Below are positions 12,365 through 23,360 of a stretch of DNA of 64,000 nucleotides, one piece after another. Numbering within the stretch: the first letter of the stretch is position 1; every line of letters begins with the position of its first letter. Origin of the DNA: Pieris napi (lineage: Eukaryota > Arthropoda > Insecta > Lepidoptera > Pieridae); contig NC_062241.1 in the NCBI RefSeq assembly GCF_905475465.1, positions 11,656,001 through 11,720,000 of the forward strand, read 5' to 3'. The position numbers were made by a program, and so were the translations under genes. The notes below the pieces were generated by a model. That model was given only the letters and a program-made list of their open reading frames with translations. It was not told the DNA's origin and ran no database searches.

Positions 12365-12589
12365 ATGTATTTGCTTAAACTTAAAGAGAACCACTTAAAG
12401 TATCTTTACTGTGTAGTAGGAGATGTATTGGAGGAATTCAGGAGGAAAGGTAATGAAATAATTACATTAGATTGTCTGATCAGGTCAAGAGATGTTACGT
12501 TTAATGAAAAACTTAAATATTCCTTTGACGAACGCCGAGAAACTAAAGAGATATTTATTTTAGAAGGTAGTAAAACTGATGGGATTTAA
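12365..12589 (+). mobile_element. Possible Ty1/copia-type pol fragment
   Basis: A 74-codon ORF contains LIRSRDVTFNEKLKYSFDE. The SRDVxFNE pattern is typical of the region between integrase and reverse transcriptase in copia-type pol polyproteins. The rest of the ORF is not recognisable, no LTRs or further pol domains are seen nearby, and it stops abruptly. It is either a small relic of an LTR retrotransposon or a chance ORF. Confidence 0.3.
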
Positions 12590-13886
12590 GAGATTGATCA
12601 TTAACTAGACACTGACAACAGAACTGTTCTCATAAACGGAAGTATTAACTAGCAAAGGGATAGAAATGTTTAGGAATGGACATAAAATTTTTTAGAGATC
12701 GCTATAAGTCGATCTTGGAAAAGTTACAAAAAACTGAAAAGTCTAAAAACCATCTTCGTGAGTATTTCACATTAAGTTATTATTAAAATAGGTCTATAAC
12801 GAGAGGTGTAAATACGTAACTTCTTACGTATATAAAATCACCTAAGTATGGGTAGTAATTTAATTTTTGATGCTGTACCTCTTGCGAAAACTCTTGGAGA
12901 AATCTCTTGTACGAAATATTGTTTGCGTTGTTATAAATTGTTTTTTTATTGCTTATGATCTTATTATTCCTCCTGAATTCAATCTACAACTCTCCGACTG
13001 CACAGTAAAAACATCCCTTTTCACGTGTTAGATCATAAAAGTGTTTCAACAAGCTTAAAATTTCAATTAAAAAATGTATTTCAACAATATCCCGCTGCTT
13101 ATAACTTACAATATATAGATAGAGTATGGCTAATGAAAGAAGATAATTGAATTATTTGAAAACTTTCGGATGGCAACACAGAATGTATGATCATTGTGTT
13201 GATACTTCATGCAATTACTCATTTTTATTTCTATTATATATTTTTTCCGAATAGTTATAATAGCCTAAACTTTGTTTTTATTGATAGAATATTTCGTTTC
13301 TTTCGCAGGATTTTGATTATTCCGAATAAAGTTGTGTTTTATAATAAATTTAGTTTTAGTTTTCCATGCAATGCAATGCTAGTCATTTTAAGTATCAAAT
13401 TAGTAAAAGACTAAATACGTATAGTATTTAATTTCATAGAAATACAGTTACTATCAATGTAAAAAATAATAAAATAAAATCAAGTATGAAGTAAGTTTAA
13501 TCCACAAAATATATCAAACTTTTAGGGATACCATACTAAATTTTTTTGAATTTGCCGCGCGTTTTGTTATCTTTTTTCATTAGCCAGGCTCTAGAAATGA
13601 CAAGAATGAAGAAGGACAAGGACCTATGATCTTGAGTGTTGACTTCTTGATTGTAGAATAATATGAATATTCTAATAATCTAGTTGATTTTAGTCTGTGG
13701 TTGAATCATAAATGTTGACAAAGGTGAATCGTGGTAATTTGCTTGCTCTTTACAATTAGTATAGCTCTTACAATATAGTATATTATTATTTATTTAATAA
13801 ATTCAAACTTAAAATGATGTAATTTGGTTGGTCTTTTTAATACGCCAAAAACTATAATACATTCCACTTTTATTTAATTTATTATT
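12590..13886. other. Upstream region of the ADP-glucokinase gene
   Basis: About 1.3 kb of AT-rich DNA ahead of the ATG at 13887. I see no clear core promoter motif. The 75-codon ORF at 13187-13414 is Phe/Ile/Tyr-rich, as expected of AT-rich noise. Confidence 0.4.
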
Positions 13887-15670
13887 ATGGCCGGAACGCC
13901 GATCAAATTAGGATCTATTATAACCTTTTGTGTTGTATTATATGCGGTATATTATAAGCGAAATGATATTGGTGATGAAAGATTATCTCCCGTGAGAGAG
14001 TATCTTTTATTTTTGGAGAGAGAAAACGCAGTTGGCTCAGGAATAAGACAACCTAAAGTGGCTCTTGGTTATGGAGCCTGCCACGATTTATTTGTAAATG
14101 CAACCTCATTCCTAAACTTTAGAGATTTAAAAGGAGCCCCGGAACATTTTAACGAAATTTCCACAAAGGACGAGTTTTTAAAAAGTTTTGCATATTTCTT
14201 CAAACATGGAGCAGCTGCAGAGTAAGTAATGGCATAAAATATTATCCTTTATTATAATTGGTTTAAAAATTTAAAGTGATGACTCGTCAATGCAACAAAT
14301 ATCTGGAACATTATGAAAATTAAGTCCTCTCTAGAGTTTAAATATAGTCAGATTGTAATTGATATGCCATTAAATGATTACATTAGATTGAATTGTTTGT
14401 GATAAATATGTAACACATTTTAAACTATTCCAGGCGTTTTATGTCAAATAGTGAATTGTATGATCAACTTGTGGAGCAAGCATTAAAATTACCAGACACA
14501 AGATGGGCAATTGGTGGAAATGCCCCTCTAATGGCCAGAAGATTTTTCATGGAAGGTTGGAAAGTGTTATTTGCTGCGAAAATGAGTGAACAACTCAAAA
14601 AAAACATTCCCAAAGAAATAGAAATAGTGGGTGTTGATGAAAATGAGGAAATTAAAGATGATATTCATATGATTTTGGAATATAAGGCAGATGAACAATT
14701 TGGTATCTATAAGTCACCAAGAGCAAACAGATATATAATGCATAATGATGAAAACAATCCTCTACTGAGCTCATTAGAAAAGCTTGGAGAACATTTAGGA
14801 AAATTTAAGCCCAGTTTACTTGTTATAAGTGGTCTACAAATGATGGATAATTTCCCATTCAAAAAAGATGGAAGAGGTAATTATATTAATTCTCAAATTG
14901 TATGCAAAGTTATTTTTAAATAATGATTTAGGTAATTATTTTTACGATTGTCATTACTAAATTACTTCTTTTTTTCAGATCTCAGAGCTGAAAGGCTTGA
15001 CCTAGTCAAAGAACAAATTTTGTCACAGCCCCTAAAAACATTGTCTCATTTTGAAATGGCCAGTTATGTGGACTTGGAGCTTCTTACACACCTAACAACA
15101 AAAGTGTTACCTTATGTAGACTCTGTGGGGATGAACGAACAAGAACTCTCAAATTTGTATAATGTTCTTGAATATGGAGAAGTTGTAGTTGTTGCAGATT
15201 CTAACCCTAGAGTAGCAACAGCATTAGATCAAATGCGAAAAACATTCCACCTCATAAGAAAAAAGAACACAGAATATAATAGCAAAAGAAAATTAACCCG
15301 AATTCATGTACATACACTAGCATATCAAGCTATTTTAACAGTCAAAGGATCGGATTGGAAGAGAACTCAAGCTGCAACTGCAAAAGCATCTCTAACAGCA
15401 CACAGATATGTTTGCAACAACCAAAAAATATACCTTGACAAATCAAAATTACTACTTGATGATAGTTTTTCAACAACAACTGACAATGATAATAATAGTC
15501 GAGTATTCTTTGAACCAACAAAGCCTGTAGCTTGTTGGGAAGAAGAATTTGATTCTGCAAAAGTAGAGATTTGTGTGGCACCTGTACTTATTTGCACAGA
15601 GGCTCAGTTGACAGCCGGAGCAGGTGATAATATTTCAGCTGCAGGCCTAGTTTTACAAGTAGAAAACTGA
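13887..15670 (+). CDS. Adpgk: ADP-dependent glucokinase, complete, 3 exons
   Basis: Exons 13887-14221, 14434-14876 and 14979-15670 join in phase to 489 residues, close to the roughly 500 of animal ADPGK. The enzyme phosphorylates glucose to glucose-6-phosphate using ADP as donor and belongs to the ribokinase-like fold. Residues 6-23 (IKLGSIITFCVVLYAVYY) form an N-terminal hydrophobic anchor or signal, as expected for the ER-associated animal enzyme. Recognisable blocks are FFKHGAAAERF, IGGNAPLMARRF (substrate side), ILEYKADEQFG, LLVISGLQMM, GMNEQEL and LTRIHVHTLAYQ. The C-terminal GAGDN at 473-476 supplies the catalytic Asp (D476). Introns are short (212 and 102 bases) with GTAAGT and GTAATT donors. 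The start has ATT before ATGG, a good context, and no in-frame upstream ATG fits better. A possible ATTAAA poly(A) signal lies at 15738. It converges on C1D. Confidence 0.95.
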
Positions 15671-17002
15671 AAAACTTAGTCATTAGTTTTAATTGGTTGT
15701 TGGTTCCCATTGAAATGTTAAATTATTAGTCATATATATTAAAGTAGATGTTAATAGTAGTGAGCTTAAATGTGCCATGTCACAGTGTTCCTGTCCTATC
15801 TAACAATTGCAATCTAAGTAATATGCCTAAATTTGTGTATGTGATTTAAATTCAGAAAATGTATGTATGTATGTACATCAACTACAACAAATCATAAGTG
15901 AAATATCTATGTTTGTATTTTAATCACAAAATTTTTCAGTGGTACTTTACTTAAATTATTTATTATTGTATGAAAGAAAGTCATGGCTGCTCCTCCATTT
16001 TATTAAATTATTTTTAATATAAATGTACAATAATTTACAGTATCTATGAATTTGGCTCTAAATTTATTTTATAAACTTTAATTTTGTAATGTTTGGATCA
16101 TGGTTGTAATTTTAAAATATCCTTATTCTTAATACATGAAATATTTATTCTAAATACATTCCTTGTTGTTATATGATTTTTATTAAAAAATCTGTTTATT
16201 TATATATATTTTTTTCAATCTTTATACAAACTTATTATATTTTATACAAATTTGCATACCTGGCCACATATTTTAAATGCTATGCTGCATAAAGATCTAT
16301 AATTTGACAGTATGAAGTATATAGGATAATATAATGATTATATTAATTATGTAATTAATTTAAATCTTCCTGGATCAAAATGCAATTCTTGGCAGTAAAC
16401 ACACATTAGTTAAAGCTAAATAATAGTCTACTATCAACAAATTAGTCTGCCTTAAAATTTAATGAAATCTTATACTTAAATAAAATTGAAAAAAAAATAG
16501 AAATTGATTCTTCATTTCATTTGTTTCTTTAATAATACAATTCCGGTAATGGTAATATTTTAAATATTCAACTTAATGTTTAAAAACAATTCCTATCATA
16601 CTTGCCGGCTAATCAAGTTTGTAGAAAATTCAGAGAATGACATAAGAATCAACTCTGTTTCTTATTTCATTTCAACATGTTACTTTAAACTTTACCAAAC
16701 TTAAACAGACCCTTACTATGTTAACTAAACCTACTTATTTACTTTATTTTATTTCATTCTATTAGAATATAATTAAATTAGTGGTTAAAAATTATTTTAC
16801 TGTCATTTTCAAAAATTTTGCTTTGTTAAATTTCAACACTAATATGTCATATAATATATTTATCGGGAAGTTAATATAAATAAAAATATTATAAAGGTTA
16901 TTCTCATAATCATTTATTTGAACATACATTAAAATTTGTTTAGATTTCACAAGCTTTGTTGTTTAAGACAAGATTGATTAACAGAGTTTTTATAGCCACG
17001 GA
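15671..17002. other. Convergent 3' regions of ADP-glucokinase and C1D
   Basis: This AT-rich spacer lies between two genes that face each other. A possible ATTAAA poly(A) signal for the left gene is at 15738-15743. A short (GTAT)n run is at about 15860-15875. I see no gene or SINE in it. Confidence 0.5.
16913..16918 (-). terminator. Candidate poly(A) signal for C1D
   Basis: TTTATT on the plus strand is AATAAA on the minus strand, 85 bases past the C1D stop. It is a plausible cleavage signal; no transcript evidence is available here. Confidence 0.4.
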
Positions 17003-17479
17003 TCAGTTGTCATTAAGCTTATTTTTCTTGGTAACTGGTTCCCCTGAAGGGTCTGGACGTGCAGCACCCTGGTAGCGATCATACAAGCCACTTTTAATAA
17101 ACCTTTTTGCAACAGCTATATCAACTGTTGGCCTTTTATCTCTGTCTTTCACTGCTTGCCATTCTTCCATGACCATTTTAACTCGTACCAGCTCATATTT
17201 TATTGGATGCTGTGAAGTATCCATACCATTTAACTTCAATTGTATCCAAAACAATGTATTTAATGTTATAGTTACTATTAAATCTATGTCAATTTGAGAT
17301 GGCAGTGGCATCGTATCATACTTTGCTCTTAACGGCAAAATATTTTCAAGTAATTGTTGTAACTCCATTAAGCTCGTTTTAAGACCCTCAAAATTTGTGA
17401 CAAAGGCCTTGTCAGAAGCCAGTTCACCATAATCGATGTTCCAATTAATATTTAAGGCGTTACCAATATTAATTAACAT
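17003..17479 (-). CDS. C1D: C1D nuclear exosome cofactor, single exon
   Basis: 158 codons without an intron, close to the usual 140-150 of animal C1D. The N-terminal half (about residues 20-100: NFEGLKTSLMELQQLLENIL, then IDIDLIVTITLNTLFWIQLK) is the helical Sas10/Utp3/C1D domain. That domain binds the RNase Rrp6/EXOSC10 with MPP6 and MTR4 in nuclear RNA processing and decay. The block HPIKYELVRVKMVMEEWQ and the later VDIAVAKRFIKSGLY match the conserved C-terminal part of the family. The tail is basic (PVTKKNKLND), as expected for an RNA/DNA-binding nuclear protein. The ATG is the first in frame after an upstream stop: an upstream frame ends TAA one base before it. The gene lies tail-to-tail with ADP-glucokinase. 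Confidence 0.9.
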   Translation of the reverse strand: MLINIGNALNINWNIDYGELASDKAFVTNFEGLKTSLMELQQLLENILPLRAKYDTMPLPSQIDIDLIVTITLNTLFWIQLKLNGMDTSQHPIKYELVRVKMVMEEWQAVKDRDKRPTVDIAVAKRFIKSGLYDRYQGAARPDPSGEPVTKKNKLNDN

Positions 17480-17714
17480 GTTAGCCTTTCTCTTTTACGA
17501 ATAGAAGTATACTATCGTTATACAATCGTTCACTATTTGGTTTATAATTTATTCTACAAATTGTGGTAAATGGTAATTTATACATATAAATTTGAAAGTT
17601 TGAAGTTTGAACCACACTACGGCTGTAGCCTGTAAGCTGTTTACGAATAAAACGACGGTTGACAATTGACACTGGTAGTGATCAAGTTCATAGGTAATAT
17701 TATACCGTGGTATA
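17480..17714. promoter_or_regulatory. 5' flank of C1D
   Basis: This short region holds the C1D leader and presumably its promoter. A 63-codon ORF on the minus strand (17481-17672) ends one base before the C1D ATG (TAACATG). It could be an upstream ORF if transcription starts far enough out, but its product is not recognisable. Confidence 0.35.
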
Positions 17715-18560
17715 CAACCCTCCCATCATCATAGACCTTGGTCTTATCAAAGGAGCCCCAGATACCAACATCAAATTACAAAGCTATATTAATCAAAATT
17801 GGTCAAATCATCTTCTTATTTACACTGACGCATCAAAGCTGTCTACAGTTGGCTGTGTTGGTGCTGCCTGTTGGGTTCCTTAGTATAGTATTATTCTGAA
17901 ATTTAAATGTCCTCCTGAGACATCAGTGTTCACAGGAGAGGCCACTGCTCTATTGGAAGCAATCCTGTTTGCACACTCCCATAACATACAACAGACAGCT
18001 ATAAACTCTGCTCTCTTGTAATCAAAAAGGATTGTCTATCATACTAGTTTGGATTCTTAGCCACTCAGGTATCCCTGGAAACGAGACTGCTGATTCATGT
18101 GCCAAATCAGCTGTTGAGTCAGGTTCTCTAGATCATTTTTAAATATTCAGCACAGGATCTTTGTGCTCTTGCAAAGACATATCTGGACAGAACCTGGAAG
18201 ACATTTTGGAATGACTCCAAATCGGTTAAGGGCAAGTTTTATGCTTCCATCCAACAAAACATAGGTACCAAGACAACCCTGCTTTTGTCACAATCGGAAT
18301 TCAAATCGCTGGATTACATCCACAATCTCTCGTCTGCGTTTTGGTCATGCTTGCACCCGTGTTCATCTAGCCAATGGATCACTCTATCTCTGAGTGTGGC
18401 TTGGATGAAGGCACTGTATCTCACATTCTATTTAATTGTCCCAAACTAACCTATCCTCTCTATGACGTTCTTCCCCCTAAAGTCCCCCGTCCTTTAACTG
18501 TTTGTGTTTAGTCCATATTGTAAATATATAGAAAGCAATAAAATTAAAGTGTAATATATA
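17715..18560 (+). pseudogene. Decayed non-LTR retrotransposon ORF2 3' part with RNase H
   Basis: Pieces of an RNase H domain are readable in order: LIYTDASKLSTVGCVGAAC with the first acidic residue, then FTGEATALLEAILFAHSHN with the catalytic Glu, then SHSGIPGNETADSCAKSAVE with the third acidic block. Further on, CGLDEGTVSHILFNCPKL resembles the Cys/His motif that ends Jockey/I-type ORF2. Stops (for example after GAACWVP) and at least two frameshifts interrupt it. No reverse transcriptase or endonuclease part is present, so it is a 5'-truncated dead copy. It lies between the 5' end of C1D and the 3' end of PSMD1. Confidence 0.8.
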
Positions 18561-19140
18561 TATAAATTATTCGTAAATAGGAAAAAGTAGGTATTTAATA
18601 ATTTTATTACTCATATTTGTGTTGTCTATTCTGTCTTAAAACTAACAATCGAATTTCAACTTTTTTTAATTATTATTTCCACCGATCAATCTCCTTCGTG
18701 CCTTTATCTACACGACACTGGCGTAGTACCTTGTGCCCACTTGGCACAAATAAAAGCCATTAAAAAAAAAATATTATACTGCTAAAATAAATTTTCTAGT
18801 TCAGTAATTAAAATATTTACTCCCAAATCCCAATTCATATAATTTTACATAACAAACTCATCCCACATTCAAGGAAGAAACCATGAAAAGCAAACATGCT
18901 TACCAAAAATATATGAAAATTATTCTAATTATAAGTTATTTAATAGAGACAGAATTAAAAACAATAATCTCGAGTTAAAATCGACGGCGGTGTTTCCTAG
19001 TGCAATATGCAGAGCTTAGAATTAGCAATAAGTATAACAGCTATAGTTGACTTTGCGCTAAGTCTCGAATTTGAACCTTACCCTTAGTTATTAATTAATG
19101 TTTGCAGACAAAATAAAATAATAATATGAATTAAATGTTA
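18561..19140. other. Spacer with a small retroelement tail
   Basis: The stretch 18680-18770 ends 'cacaaataaaagccatt' followed by ten A residues, like the 3' terminus of a retrotransposed transcript. The rest shows no gene. Confidence 0.4.
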
Positions 19141-19146
19141 TTTATT
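19141..19146 (-). terminator. Candidate poly(A) signal for PSMD1
   Basis: TTTATT on the plus strand (AATAAA on minus) lies about 100 bases beyond the PSMD1 stop codon, a normal distance. Confidence 0.5.
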
Positions 19147-19247
19147 CTCCACAAATGAAATTATAATTCAATAATTAGTGTACTTTTATGATTATTGTAC
19201 ATTGATAATACATTTATCTAGTTTTTATAACTTCGATATTCAAGGAA

Positions 19248-22200
19248 TTATTCATCTAAGTATTCAAAAGGTTCCGGAGGCTCAGGTTCCTTTTCTTCTT
19301 CAGTTTTTGGACCAAAGGCTGCAACTGGTTCAACAAGGGCTTGCTCACCATCACCGGTATGGTTTAACATTACTATTCCACCAATAGTAACGTCTTTCAA
19401 GGGAGTAAAGCCTGATCCATCGACTACAGAAACTCCTTTGAGTTGTTGACGCACAACTCGAGCTGGATTGCTAAGAATTTCAAAGTTGGGTTCAGGTTCC
19501 TTTTTTTCCTTAGTCTCTTTCTCTTCCCCTTCTTTATCTTCTTTCTTAGTATCCTTCGAAGACGATGGCTCTTTGTCCGATTTTCCGTGAACTGTAATGT
19601 TAGGGTTAGGGGACTTGGATGGCTTCTTTTCCTCCTCATCTACATCCATTTTGGATGTTGATGATGACGTAAGGCTAGAAGATGCATCAGAACCATGCGC
19701 GCGTCTTCTCGCTCTAGCAGCTGCAATACTCAGTACTGCAGTAGTAACTCTTTCTCGCTCTTCACGTTTCTTTTCTTCTAATGGCGCAGGATAGGCATAT
19801 AGTGATGGTTTGGCGTTGGACTTCAACTCAAGTAGTGGCATTTTTAAATCAGAGTTAAGTGCGATGAGACATGTTGGAGTAAATGCCAAGGACAAGCAAT
19901 GGGCCAATGGGAACCAGTACCAATATTGAGTAAAAACAAGCATGCCTACAACTGCAAGCATGTTCATATGGCCTGTCCTGTTCTGTAGGGAAACTGTAAC
20001 ATTTCTACCACCAGCATCTATAATACCTTGAGCTAGTATCGCTCCAAACTTTGCCATGACATCCTCATGTTTATTACTAATAACTTGAGCATAAAGCTGA
20101 CGGAAGTAGGTTACTTTAGGGCATAAAGCTTCAGTCTGTTGGATCAGAATCATGGCTGATGCAATAAGAGCTCCTTGTCGTACAAAGTTTACAGGGTCAA
20201 ATTTCACCATTGGCTCTAGTAGACCAATTGCCTCCCTATTACCAGTTCCGGCACAAGCAATACCCAAAGCCATAGCTGCTCCATAACGGACATGGGGATT
20301 GTATGATTCAGCTAACAGAGACACAACTGATGGACATTGTTCTGGTGTACGGAACAATAGGAATCCAAGAGCTGTGACAGCAGCTCGACGAACATCATCG
20401 TTTACGTCAGACACGGCAACATGAAGCAACGTGCGAATAGAGTCGTTATTGCCTGTACCACAGTAAGCAGTAGCTATAGTATAACAACCAGCTCGGCGAA
20501 GTAAGGGATCTTTGTCACGTAACAACTGTTGAACAAGAGCATCAGCTTCCTCAAGGCGCCCGTACATGGTAAAAGAAATGCCAACAGCTAAACCTCTTAA
20601 AATTTTCTCATGCTGTGTTTCTTGGGCATAAGCAACCATATCTTCAATCGCTGCAGCATTCCTGGACCCTAACATCACCATACCCATAGCAATTCCAGCA
20701 GCCTCACCAGTTACAGCATCATCTTGATATAAATTGAATTTAAGTTGTTCATATACATCTTGTCTATGAGTACCCATTGCAGCGAGTCCTAGTCCCAGAC
20801 ATCCACCATGACGCACCATTTCATTCTGCGCATCTTTTAACTGGGTTAAAAGGTAGTCAATGATATTGGCACCATGATTAGCGTGAATTAAACCAAGAGC
20901 GTAAAGTCCACCACCCTCTGAATACCCAGATGAGGGTCCAGCCTCCTTTGGCAAATATGACTGCATCAATGCTAATGACTCACCTTCGTGGCCTCTATGA
21001 ATCACACCAAGAGACGCAGTGACTGTTAATTTTGCCCAATTTGTGGCTCTAGCAAGCCATTCCAAATTATCTCTTAAAAACTGATCACTTGTAGTTCCAG
21101 CATGCATAAATGCATTAGCAATTACTGTTGCTGTGTGACAGATTGATACTCTAATTGCATCTTTTGTATTCTTTAGTATCAGCATGTCCGCATGATTGGA
21201 ACGAATTAAGAACTGTAATTGTAGCCCTATAGATACTTCACCACCTAAAATTGATATTAATTTTTCAACCCTTTGTTGATGCTCTTTTTCTTCATCACTT
21301 AAGCTTTCTATATCTCTTTCTGGTTTTTTTGATTCTTCTGCTGGTGTTTGGTCTACTTCCATGGATGATTCTGGAAAAGGTCCACCTTGAGGTTGTGGCT
21401 TTCCCCCAAGAGCACTTGGTATTGGGGCCGTGACTCTGAGAGCTTGCAGTACTCTTCCTAAAAACTGTTGTGTAGCTGAGTCGTACAGGTCAAAAGCAAT
21501 TTGATATGCCATCAGAACTGATTCTTGAGGGCCATGGGTCAATTTGTCCAGAATTTCAGCAACAGAAAGAGGATCTTCTAAAAAGATTAGGCATTGGCAC
21601 ATATTTACATAGTCAGGGATATTTAAGCCCCTGTAAAGTCCTACTAAAGATCTAAGAACTGTGCTTCGGAAACCCCGGTTCTGAAGGAGGCTCATAGCCA
21701 CTTGAAAAGCATACTGTAGCATTCCTGAAATAACAAAAGAAATATCATTTATAGATTTTCTTTACTTTAAGTAATAAGAAATCTATATATATATTAGAGA
21801 TAGTTTTTGGCTATAACAAATAGTAAAATCTCTATTTCTAAATTTAACATCAAACTCAATTAGATTAGTTTGGCTGTCTTACAATTATTAGTCCTATATA
21901 ATTATTATAGTAAATAAACAATTCTTTCCATAGCTTATGTGGTCTCTATAACGGCTGTAAATAATTTTCAGTATTGATATACAAATACTACACAGTAACA
22001 TTGTTTACAATTTTTGTAATAAGCACATAATTTATTTCCTTTAAAATAATGCCTTCTTCAAACATACATTCTGTAATTATACATTAACTTATAATATTAG
22101 GACTCTTACCTGGTATATCATCAGATTTCATAATGGATTGTTCAAATATATCCATTCTTCGTGTTTCGAGCGCCAAACCCAGAGCTTGTCTATACTGTCC

Positions 22201-22629
22201 ATCATCTAAGCATCTCTGGAACATACGATTGACAATGGCTTCCAATCTAGGATCTATCGTCTCTGTTGAACTATCAATGAAAATCGATTTACGCTTCTGG
22301 GTATAGAAGTCGATCGCTTTCGCAATCGTTGTATCTACATACTCGTTCCTACTGTTAACATCGAAAAGATCACCAGCTCCTAGGGCATACGTAAGCGAGT
22401 CTTCAAACGCTCCTAAATGATAGTACACTTTACTAGCCACAAGCGCTGCTAACTGATGCTGGGAAAAAACCTTATCCTCGTGCAATATTTCAATCTTCTC
22501 AATTGATTCAGATATTTCAGGCCAGAATTCGTCGACAATGGTGTCCAATCTTTTCAGCGCAAATTCTTTTACTTCATGCATCGGTTCATCGAGCAGGGAT
22601 ATGATCCCCGCTGCTGATGTGATGTTCAT
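19248..22629 (-). CDS. Rpn2: 26S proteasome regulatory subunit RPN2/PSMD1, complete
   Basis: Two exons, 22110-22629 and 19248-21724, join in phase 1 to 998 residues (animal PSMD1 is roughly 950-1020). Rpn2 is a scaffold of the proteasome base. It is a toroid of PC repeats that contacts the ATPase ring and binds ubiquitin receptors such as Rpn13 through its C-terminal tail. The helical N-terminal part (1-440) is followed by the PC repeats from about 444 to 746, visible as GGLYALGLIHANHG, HGGCLGLGLAAMGTH, AGIAMGMVMLGS, RGLAVGISFTMYGR, AVTALGFLLFRT, YGAAMALGIACAGTGN and KFGAILAQGIIDAGG. A Lys/Glu/Ser-rich, likely disordered insert lies around 830-925. The protein ends PEPFEYLDE, matching the conserved Rpn13-binding end of the family. 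The gene diverges from SRP receptor alpha. Antisense ORFs inside it are shadows. Confidence 0.97.
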
Positions 22630-23360
22630 TTTAAGATATTTTACGAACTTATTCGCTGTAACTTACTACCTAGCTTTTAGTTTTATACACTATGCACAAG
22701 AGGACAAGCGAACACAAAATTTTCACAAAATACGATGTACGATGATTTGACAAATTCATGAGAATTATTGAGATCCAGTATCCACAGACGATAATATCAC
22801 AGATTATGATACGCGTAAAAGACTAAAATTTATAAAGTAAAACTGAAGGTAAGACTAAAACAGACAAAGAGGACTGAAACATCCATTAAACCACAAGTTC
22901 TGTGTTATTAGTCTACTTACTTTTGTTTCAGTAAGATTTCTTGGCCTGGCAGAGGCTCTAATTTTCACTTATTAATTGTGTGTAGATTGCGTTTTTTGAT
23001 TGATGATAATAGATTTTATTTTATGTATTCAATCGTCTACTAAAATTACTATAACATAAACACTATACAATTATTTATTTTCAATTAAGTTCAGCAGTTT
23101 TCACCCAAGGACCATTTCAAAACCACAGGTTTAATCACATATTTTTACTGTGATGCTTAGGAAACTTGAAAGATTTGTCACGTCACACGATTTATGTGAC
23201 GTCAACACTTAAGGAACGAAATGTCAATTGACTGTAATTAACCTACTTGAACTGTCAAATAGGAGTGTGTTGGAAGTTGGAACTTGAAAGTTGAAACATT
23301 TTGTCTGTGTTGAAACAGCTGCTTTTGTGTTAGACCAATTTTTTAGTTAATTATTACAAA
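22630..23360. promoter_or_regulatory. Shared divergent promoter region of PSMD1 and SRP receptor alpha
   Basis: 731 bases separate the two start codons, which point away from each other, so both promoters must lie here. A perfect CRE palindrome TGACGTCA is at 23197-23204. TCACGTCA at 23178-23185 reads TGACGTGA on the other strand, resembling the ACGT-core sites of XBP1/ATF6 and other bZIP factors. The two sites are 11 bases apart and closer to SRP receptor alpha. I do not see a TATA box or an antioxidant-response element near PSMD1. Use of these sites is inference. Confidence 0.55.

Noticed and set aside
15342..15597. Minus-strand ORFs within ADP-glucokinase exon 3
   Set aside because: They are antisense shadows of a conserved coding exon; no splice sites or domains.
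19424..19794. Lys/Arg-rich and Phe-rich ORFs overlapping the PSMD1 C-terminal region
   Set aside because: They are shadow frames of the biased Lys/Glu/Ser-rich coding sequence of PSMD1.
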